A DNA stretch of 11,715 bases, taken from positions 1-11,715 of the forward strand of contig CATYEA010000040.1 of the NCBI GenBank assembly GCA_958405355.1, read 5' to 3'. The notes under the pieces are model-generated. The model was not told the origin of the DNA. It made no database searches and saw only the letters and a program-made list of their open reading frames with translations. Positions 6,539-11,715 of this stretch are shown piece after piece. Positions within the stretch are counted from its first letter, which is position 1; each line of letters opens with the position of its first letter. Origin of the DNA: an uncultured Lachnospiraceae bacterium. GTDB lineage: Bacteria; Bacillota; Clostridia; Lachnospirales; Lachnospiraceae. A program made the translations under genes and the position numbers.

Positions 6539-8821
6539 GTGAAGTACGCAGATATAATCGTGGATATATCTCTCGAAGCGCTGGATCGGGTATTTCAATA
6601 CATCGTACCGGAATCGATGAAGCAGGAAATCCGGGTAGGAAGCCAGGTGACGGTGCCCTTTGGCAAAGGAAACAGGATGGTCCGGGGATACGTTGTTGGT
6701 TTTTCCGATGTGGCGGAATATGCTCCGGATAAGCTGAAAGAGATTGATGGGATACAAAAAGGCTCTATGGTCGTAGAGTCTCAGATGATTTGTCTGGCGG
6801 ACTGGATGAGCCGGGCTTACGGCTGTACCCGTGCCCAGTCATTGAAAACGGTGCTGAATGTGAAACGACGTGTCCGGGGCGGCACAAAGAGGATTTATCG
6901 ATTGGCTGTGTCCCGGACGGATGCGGAGAAAGAAATGAAAAGACTGGCAGTCCAGCCAAGATTTGCATCACGGGCTGCGCTGCTGGCCCTTTTGCTGGAT
7001 GATGACAGCGGAAAGGGTATGTCGGAGACGGAAATGAAAAAGAAGGTTCCGTCCCCGGAGGCTGCTCTGAAGACTTTGATGAAGCATGGATGGATTGAAG
7101 TCTCGGAAACTTCGGATTACCGGATTCCCTATTTAGAGGCCAGTGACGGTAAGCAGGTTTTGCTTAGCCGGGAACAGCGGCAGGCTGTAGAAGGGATTCT
7201 TGCCGATGAACGGCAGGTACATCTTTTATACGGTGTCACGGGTAGCGGCAAGACGGAAGTTTACATGCAGTTGATTGAACGGATTCTGGCATCAAGACGG
7301 CAGGCCATCGTACTGATCCCTGAAATTTCTTTGACTTACCAGAATATCGCCCGATTTCGTCAGAGGTTTGGACGCCGGGTTTCGGTCATGAATTCGAAGA
7401 TGTCTGACGGCGAGCGCTATGATCAGTATATCCAGGCAAAAAATGGGGAAATTGATATTATGATCGGTCCCCGTTCTGCACTGTTTACGCCATTTCCGAA
7501 TCTGGGCCTGATCATTATTGACGAAGAACAAGATGGGGCTTACAAAAGCGATACGACACCAAAATACCATGCGGTGGATGTGGCTGTACAGCGGATGAAA
7601 CTGTGCGGAGGCAAGGTCGTTCTTGGCTCGGCGACCCCTTCGGTAGTGACCTATGACAGGGCAGTCCGGGGAATCTATGGACTCCATTGCCTTGGAAAGC
7701 GGGTATCCGGGGGTACGATGGCACAGACGGAAATCGTTGATTTGAGAGAGGAACTGCGGCAGAAAAATTATTCCATTTTTAGCCGCAGACTTCAGGAAGA
7801 AATCGAAAAACGCCTTAAAAGAAAGGAACAGATTTTACTGTTTCTGAACCGGAGAGGATATGCAGGATTCATATCCTGCCGAAGCTGCGGTCATGTCATC
7901 CGGTGTCCGCATTGCGATATTTCCATGACCCTTCACAAGAGCGAGGGGAATATTTTAAAATGTCACTACTGTGGAATGACGCTGCCTATGCCCGGCAATT
8001 GTCCGGAATGCGGTTCCCGTTATATCGGAGCTTTTGGAATGGGAACACAAAAGGTGGCTGAAATGCTTGGCAAAAGATTTCCTCAGGCCCGTATTCTTCG
8101 GGCGGACCGGGATTCAATGAGCCGTAAGAATAGCCATCTGGAAGTGTTTCGGACTTTTTCAAAGGGCGAAGCGGATATTTTAGTAGGTACTCAGATGATC
8201 GTCAAGGGTCATGATTTTCCCAATGTGACACTGGTTGGTGTTTTGGCAGCGGATTTATCCATGTTTTCAGGGGATTATCTGGCCGGAGAGCGGACGTTCC
8301 AGTTGCTGACCCAGGCGGCCGGACGGGCCGGACGGGGGACAAAACCGGGGCTGGCCATTATACAGACTTACCAGCCGGATCACTATGCAGTGACCTGTGC
8401 GGCGAATCAGGATTATGAGTCATTTTACAGGCAGGAAATCGTGTATCGGAAGCTCATGAAATATCCGCCGGCCGGACATATGATGGCGGTGGTCGTTGAG
8501 CATGAGGATGAAATAACAGCCAGGGAAGGCGCTATGATTCTGGCAGAAGCGATAAAGGATGAGACTGTGCCGATGAAAGACAGGGCTGTGATAGCGCAAG
8601 ACCGGACAGAAAGTGCCGGCCCATGGGTGCAGGTCTTACCGCCGGCTGATGGATTCCGGGCGAAAGAGAAAGATCGTTACCGAAAGGTGATTTATATAAA
8701 AAGCAATGAGATAAAAGGATTGATGGATTGCCGGAGCAAAGTCCAGGACCTTCTCCGAAACGACGGAATGTTCCGTCAGGTGAATGTTCAGTTTGATATC
8801 GATCCGATGAATTTGTATTGA
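6539..8821 (+). CDS. priA: Replication restart helicase PriA
   Basis: A 760-residue superfamily 2 helicase that recognises stalled forks and D-loops and reloads the replicative helicase. It begins VKYADIIVDISLEALDRVFQY, the 3'-end-binding domain typical of PriA. The helicase core has Walker A GVTGSGKT (about 232-239), Walker B DEEQ (328-331, DEEH in most PriA proteins), LGSATPS and the late motifs GTQMIVKGHDFPN and QAAGRAGRG. The zinc-binding region (447-491) holds eight cysteines in four Cys-x2-Cys pairs (CRSC, CPHC, CHYC, CPEC). The C-terminal domain is complete, ending FDIDPMNLY. The start is GTG at 6539; in-frame codons further upstream lack a ribosome binding site. Def follows after 15 bases. 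PriA next to def and fmt is conserved across Firmicutes. In B. subtilis coaBC lies just upstream of priA, but here rpoD does. Confidence 0.96.
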   Translation: MKYADIIVDISLEALDRVFQYIVPESMKQEIRVGSQVTVPFGKGNRMVRGYVVGFSDVAEYAPDKLKEIDGIQKGSMVVESQMICLADWMSRAYGCTRAQSLKTVLNVKRRVRGGTKRIYRLAVSRTDAEKEMKRLAVQPRFASRAALLALLLDDDSGKGMSETEMKKKVPSPEAALKTLMKHGWIEVSETSDYRIPYLEASDGKQVLLSREQRQAVEGILADERQVHLLYGVTGSGKTEVYMQLIERILASRRQAIVLIPEISLTYQNIARFRQRFGRRVSVMNSKMSDGERYDQYIQAKNGEIDIMIGPRSALFTPFPNLGLIIIDEEQDGAYKSDTTPKYHAVDVAVQRMKLCGGKVVLGSATPSVVTYDRAVRGIYGLHCLGKRVSGGTMAQTEIVDLREELRQKNYSIFSRRLQEEIEKRLKRKEQILLFLNRRGYAGFISCRSCGHVIRCPHCDISMTLHKSEGNILKCHYCGMTLPMPGNCPECGSRYIGAFGMGTQKVAEMLGKRFPQARILRADRDSMSRKNSHLEVFRTFSKGEADILVGTQMIVKGHDFPNVTLVGVLAADLSMFSGDYLAGERTFQLLTQAAGRAGRGTKPGLAIIQTYQPDHYAVTCAANQDYESFYRQEIVYRKLMKYPPAGHMMAVVVEHEDEITAREGAMILAEAIKDETVPMKDRAVIAQDRTESAGPWVQVLPPADGFRAKEKDRYRKVIYIKSNEIKGLMDCRSKVQDLLRNDGMFRQVNVQFDIDPMNLY

Positions 8822-8836
8822 GATGGAGGAATATTT

Positions 8837-9310
8837 ATGGCACTCAGAAATATGAGATATGAGGGAGACCCGGTATTAAATAAAGTTGCAAAAGAAGTAA
8901 AGGAGCTGACACCACGGACAAAGGAGCTGATCGGTGATATGCTGGATACGATGTATCATGAAAATGGTGTTGGACTGGCAGCCCCTCAGGTAGGCATCCT
9001 GAAACGCATCTGCGTTATCGATGTGGGTGAAGGACCTTATGTATTTATCAATCCGGAAATTATCGAGTCCAGCGGTTCACAGACTGGTGAAGAAGGATGC
9101 CTGAGTGTACCGGGGAAATCCGGCGTCGTTACCCGTCCGAATTATGTCAAAGCTCGGGCGCTGGATCAGAATATGAACCCGTTTGAAGTGGAGGGAACCG
9201 AACTTTTTGCAAGAGCCATGTGCCATGAGTTTGATCATCTGGACGGCCATCTCTATGTGGAAAAAGTAGAAGGCAAACTGAAAGATGTTGTCTACGAAGA
9301 AGGTGAATAA
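8837..9310 (+). CDS. def: Peptide deformylase
   Basis: A 157-residue metalloenzyme that removes the formyl group from the initiator methionine of new proteins in the cytoplasm. All three motifs are present: GVGLAAPQ (Q51 of the oxyanion site), EGCLS with metal ligand C88, and HEFDH with ligands H130 and H134 and catalytic E131. The length and absence of insertions fit the E. coli-like type 1 class. The ribosome binding site GGAGGA lies just before the ATG. The gene begins 15 bases after priA and is followed after 2 bases by fmt, which adds the formyl group that this enzyme removes. The fmt ribosome binding site lies inside the last codons of def, so their translation is likely coupled. The third motif reads HEFDHLDG rather than HEIDHLNG, a mild variation. 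Confidence 0.97.
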   Translation: MALRNMRYEGDPVLNKVAKEVKELTPRTKELIGDMLDTMYHENGVGLAAPQVGILKRICVIDVGEGPYVFINPEIIESSGSQTGEEGCLSVPGKSGVVTRPNYVKARALDQNMNPFEVEGTELFARAMCHEFDHLDGHLYVEKVEGKLKDVVYEEGE

Positions 9311-9312
9311 AT

Positions 9313-10278
9313 ATGAGAGTTGTTTTTATGGGAACGCCGGATTTTTCCGTGCCGACATTGGAAAAAATTATAGAAGCCGGACATGAAGTGGTCGGTGTGG
9401 TGACCCAGCCGGATAAGGCAAAGGGCCGGGGAAAGAAAGTGCTTTTTCCGCCAGTGAAAGAAAAAGCGCTGGAACATGATTTGACGGTATATCAGCCGAG
9501 ACGGGCCAGGGAGCCGGAGTTTATCGAGCAGATGCGGGCACTGGAACCGGATGTCATGGTCGTTGTGGCCTTTGGTCAGATTTTGCCGAAGGACTTGCTG
9601 GATATTCCGAAATATGGCTGTGTCAATGTTCATGCGTCATTGCTTCCGAAATATCGGGGAGCGGCGCCGATCCAGTGGGCGGTCATCCGCGGGGAAAAAG
9701 TCAGCGGTGTGACGACGATGCAGATGGATGTGGGACTGGACACAGGAGATATGCTTCTTAAAGCGGAAGTCCCTTTGGCAGAGGATGAGACCGGCGGCAG
9801 CCTTCATGATAAGCTCAGTGTCCTCGGCGGCGATCTTCTGATCGAGACATTAAAAGGGCTTGAAGCCGGAACGATCCAGCCGGAAAAGCAGGATGACAGT
9901 CAGACTGGCGAATATGCCCGGATGCTTGATAAGGCCCTTGGAAAGATTGATTTTTCCATGACGGCAGAAGAAATCGAACGGCTTATCCGGGGACTGAATC
10001 CATGGCCAAGTGCTTATACATCTTATCATGGAAAGACGATGAAACTTTGGAAGGCCAGAGTTGTTTCAAATGCAGATGCAGTGCCTGACGGTCCTGCGAC
10101 AGGAAATGCGGTGCCGGGAAAAATTTTAGCGGTAGATAAAATGGGCTTTACTGTTCAGACCGGCGGCGGAGCTCTTCAGATATTGGAACTTCAGATGGAA
10201 GGCAAAAAACGGATGGATGCGGGAGCCTTCCTTCGGGGATGTCAGATGACAGCAGGTGAGATACTGGGACAGGAGTGA
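9313..10278 (+). CDS. fmt: Methionyl-tRNA formyltransferase
   Basis: A 321-residue enzyme that formylates Met-tRNA(fMet) with 10-formyltetrahydrofolate before translation initiation. The N-terminal formyltransferase fold starts MRVVFMGTPDFSVPTL. The variable loop around residue 40 (KAKGRGKKV) is the tRNA-contacting loop. The catalytic triad lies in NVHASLLPKYRGAAPIQW (N105, H107) and DVGLDTGDML (D143). The C-terminal OB-like domain starts near 205 with GKIDFSMTAEEIERLIRGLNPWPSAYT and ends with the LQMEGKKRMDAGAFLRG segment. The length is typical. It starts 2 bases after def, using AGGTGA in the def end as ribosome binding site. The zinc peptidase follows after 5 bases. Confidence 0.97.
   Translation: MRVVFMGTPDFSVPTLEKIIEAGHEVVGVVTQPDKAKGRGKKVLFPPVKEKALEHDLTVYQPRRAREPEFIEQMRALEPDVMVVVAFGQILPKDLLDIPKYGCVNVHASLLPKYRGAAPIQWAVIRGEKVSGVTTMQMDVGLDTGDMLLKAEVPLAEDETGGSLHDKLSVLGGDLLIETLKGLEAGTIQPEKQDDSQTGEYARMLDKALGKIDFSMTAEEIERLIRGLNPWPSAYTSYHGKTMKLWKARVVSNADAVPDGPATGNAVPGKILAVDKMGFTVQTGGGALQILELQMEGKKRMDAGAFLRGCQMTAGEILGQE
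10271..10275 (+). promoter_or_regulatory. Ribosome binding site deciding the peptidase start
   Basis: AGGAG lies 8 bases before ATG 10284. It overlaps the in-frame GTG at 10275, which would add three residues, so the ATG is favoured. Confidence 0.65.
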
Positions 10279-10283
10279 TTTCT

Positions 10284-11012
10284 ATGTATGGATACGGTGG
10301 TATGTACTATCCGGGATTTTATTTTGATCCAACCTATATTTTGATTCTTATTGGTGCGCTGCTTTCTATGTGGGCTTCGTCCAGGGTGAAATCCACCTTT
10401 GCCCGGTATGACCGTGTGCGGAATATCCGCGGCATTACAGGAGCTCAGGCAGCGGAGACGATTCTTCATCAGGCGGGCATTTATAATGTCAGCATTCAAA
10501 GAATCCAGGGCAGCCTGACAGACCATTATGACCCGGCAGCCAAAGTGCTCAGACTTTCAGACAGTGTGTTTGGGGCCACCAGTGTGGCGGCCATTGGTGT
10601 GGCGGCCCATGAATGCGGTCATGCCATTCAGGACCAGAAGGATTACGCACCGCTTCGGATCCGGACGGCGCTTGTACCGATTTGTAATTTCGGTTCAAGC
10701 ATCAGTTGGCCATTGATTTTGATCGGTGTTATTATGGGCTGGAATCAGACATTGATTCGTGCAGGAATTTTTCTCTTTTTTGCAGTAGTCCTTTTTCAAT
10801 TGGTAACATTGCCGGTGGAGTTTAATGCGTCCTCCAGAGCGTTAAAGATTCTTTCTTCCACCGGGCTTTTACAGGGTGATGAAAATGAGGGAGCCAGAAA
10901 GGTTCTCAGTGCGGCGGCATTGACCTATGTGGCCGGTGCAGCGGCAAGCATTTTACAGCTCTTGCGATTAATCATATTATTCGGCGGTCGGGGACGGCGC
11001 GATGATGACTAA
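10284..11012 (+). CDS. Membrane zinc metallopeptidase, YugP/Zn_peptidase_2 family
   Basis: A 242-residue membrane protein of the YugP family (Pfam Zn_peptidase_2). It opens with a Gly/Tyr-rich start (MYGYGGMYYPGFYF) and a first membrane segment (about 16-31). A soluble part follows with SRVKSTFARYDRV and the zinc site AAHECGHAIQDQ (H109, E110, H113). Two membrane segments lie at about 140-152 and 160-177. The probable third ligand is E179 in LPVEFNASSRA, as in M48-like peptidases, and a last hydrophobic stretch lies near 210-232. The tail is basic then acidic (GGRGRRDDD). The natural substrate is unknown. It sits between fmt and rsmB: 5 bases after fmt, and its end overlaps the rsmB start by 11 bases. 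Its frequent place by translation genes is from memory and suggests co-expression, not function. Confidence 0.88.
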   Translation: MYGYGGMYYPGFYFDPTYILILIGALLSMWASSRVKSTFARYDRVRNIRGITGAQAAETILHQAGIYNVSIQRIQGSLTDHYDPAAKVLRLSDSVFGATSVAAIGVAAHECGHAIQDQKDYAPLRIRTALVPICNFGSSISWPLILIGVIMGWNQTLIRAGIFLFFAVVLFQLVTLPVEFNASSRALKILSSTGLLQGDENEGARKVLSAAALTYVAGAAASILQLLRLIILFGGRGRRDDD

Positions 11013-11715
11013 TTCAGAAAATTTAAGGGATATTGTCTGTGATCTGCTTCTGGAGACTGCGCGGGAACAGATACCGTCCCATGTAGCTATTCGCCGGATG
11101 CTGGAGAAATATCAGTATCTTGGCAGCGGGGAACGGCGGTTTATCAGTCGCCTGACCCGGGGAACGCTGGAACGTCAGATCAGTCTGGACTGGATGATTG
11201 AGCGTTTTTCCAGTGTTAAAGTAAGAAAAATGAAACCGGTCATTCGGACGATTCTCCGGATGTCGGTTTATCAGATTAAATATATGGATGGGGTTCCTGA
11301 TTCTGCCGTGTGTAATGAGGCGGTGAAATTGGCAAAGAAACGGGGTTTTAAAAATCTTTCTGGTTTTGTCAATGGAATCCTTCGGAATATGATTCGGAAT
11401 CCTGAAAAACTGGATTTGCCGAAAGATAACTTGTCTGTTTATTATTCCCAGCCTCAGTGGCTGGTGGATTACTGGACAGACTGCTATGGTAAAGAGAATA
11501 CCGGGAAAATGTTTCAATGGTTTCTTAAAGAGCAGCCATTGACGGTTCGGGTATGTAAAAACCGGCTGACACCGGAAGAATTTGCCCGGCGGATGGAAAT
11601 TCAGGGAGTGACGGCCGTTCAAAATCCTTTGGTATCGGAAGCCTTTACATTAAAAGGATTTGATTATCTGGGGGCTTTGGAAGAGTTTCGGGAAGGCCTT
11701 TGTACGGTACAGGAT
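11002..11715 (+). CDS. rsmB: 16S rRNA m5C methyltransferase RsmB, 5' part
   Basis: The frame is open from ATG 11002 to the last base (238 codons); the catalytic C-terminal part lies outside. RsmB (Sun/Fmu) methylates C967 of 16S rRNA (E. coli numbering) with SAM. The N-terminal NusB-like RNA-binding domain is visible: ENLRDIVCDLLLE, SGERRFISRLTRGTLER, KPVIRTILRMSVYQIKYM and SAVCNEAVKLAKKRGFKNLSGFVNGILRN. The linker LSVYYSQPQWLVDYW opens the methyltransferase part, and the fragment ends near FREGLCTVQD, which in the family comes before the SAM-binding core. Two adjacent ATG codons (11002 and 11005) are possible starts; both overlap the end of the peptidase gene, and no strong ribosome binding site is seen, so coupling is likely. 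Rsm/NOL1/Sun family membership is firm; the NusB-like domain separates it from RsmF. Confidence 0.92.
   Translation, partial: MMTNSENLRDIVCDLLLETAREQIPSHVAIRRMLEKYQYLGSGERRFISRLTRGTLERQISLDWMIERFSSVKVRKMKPVIRTILRMSVYQIKYMDGVPDSAVCNEAVKLAKKRGFKNLSGFVNGILRNMIRNPEKLDLPKDNLSVYYSQPQWLVDYWTDCYGKENTGKMFQWFLKEQPLTVRVCKNRLTPEEFARRMEIQGVTAVQNPLVSEAFTLKGFDYLGALEEFREGLCTVQD

Noticed and set aside
7292..7687. 131-codon open frame opposite priA
   Set aside because: It overlaps the PriA helicase core, which has all its motifs; the reverse product is not recognisable.
11023..11622. 199-codon open frame on the minus strand
   Set aside because: It lies wholly opposite rsmB, whose frame runs on to the window end and matches RsmB well. 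The minus-strand translation shows no known domain.

Overview
The window looks like chromosomal core-gene sequence from a Clostridia-class Firmicute, most likely Lachnospiraceae or a close relative. The basis is the protein character (RemA/DUF370, RqcH, a long omega subunit), the AAGGAGA/GGAGG ribosome binding sites, TTG/GTG starts, and a gene order that follows the Bacillus yloC-remA-gmk-rpoZ-priA-def-fmt-rsmB cluster. No transposase, phage gene, CRISPR array, tRNA or rRNA was seen.

Left part (1-1139): the 3' end of a SAM-dependent methyltransferase, then an SGNH/GDSL esterase on the + strand. After that comes a short gap holding the terminator of the next gene, which runs the other way. Middle left (1140-2885, minus strand): rqcH, the ribosome quality-control factor that adds alanine tails to stalled chains. 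The roughly 190-bp region between rqcH and yicC carries two divergent sigma-A-type promoters and a 9-bp perfect inverted repeat just after the predicted yicC transcription start.

Right part (3079-11715, all + strand): one long, tightly packed cluster. The order is yicC (endoribonuclease), remA (DNA-binding regulator), gmk (guanylate kinase), rpoZ (omega subunit of RNA polymerase), rpoD (primary sigma factor, with its own promoter), priA (replication restart helicase), def (peptide deformylase), fmt (Met-tRNA formyltransferase), a membrane zinc peptidase of the YugP family, and the 5' part of rsmB (16S rRNA m5C methyltransferase), which runs off the window. Spacing is often a few bases or an overlap (remA/gmk, def/fmt, peptidase/rsmB), so most of the cluster is probably co-transcribed. 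Its genes serve transcription, nucleotide supply, replication restart, and initiation and maturation of translation.

I see no clearly new system. The points worth checking are rpoD sitting where Bacillus has coaBC, substitutions at conserved positions (RqcH D97 to E, PriA DEEH to DEEQ, sigma region 2.4), a strongly acidic tail on omega, and the dyad in the yicC leader.
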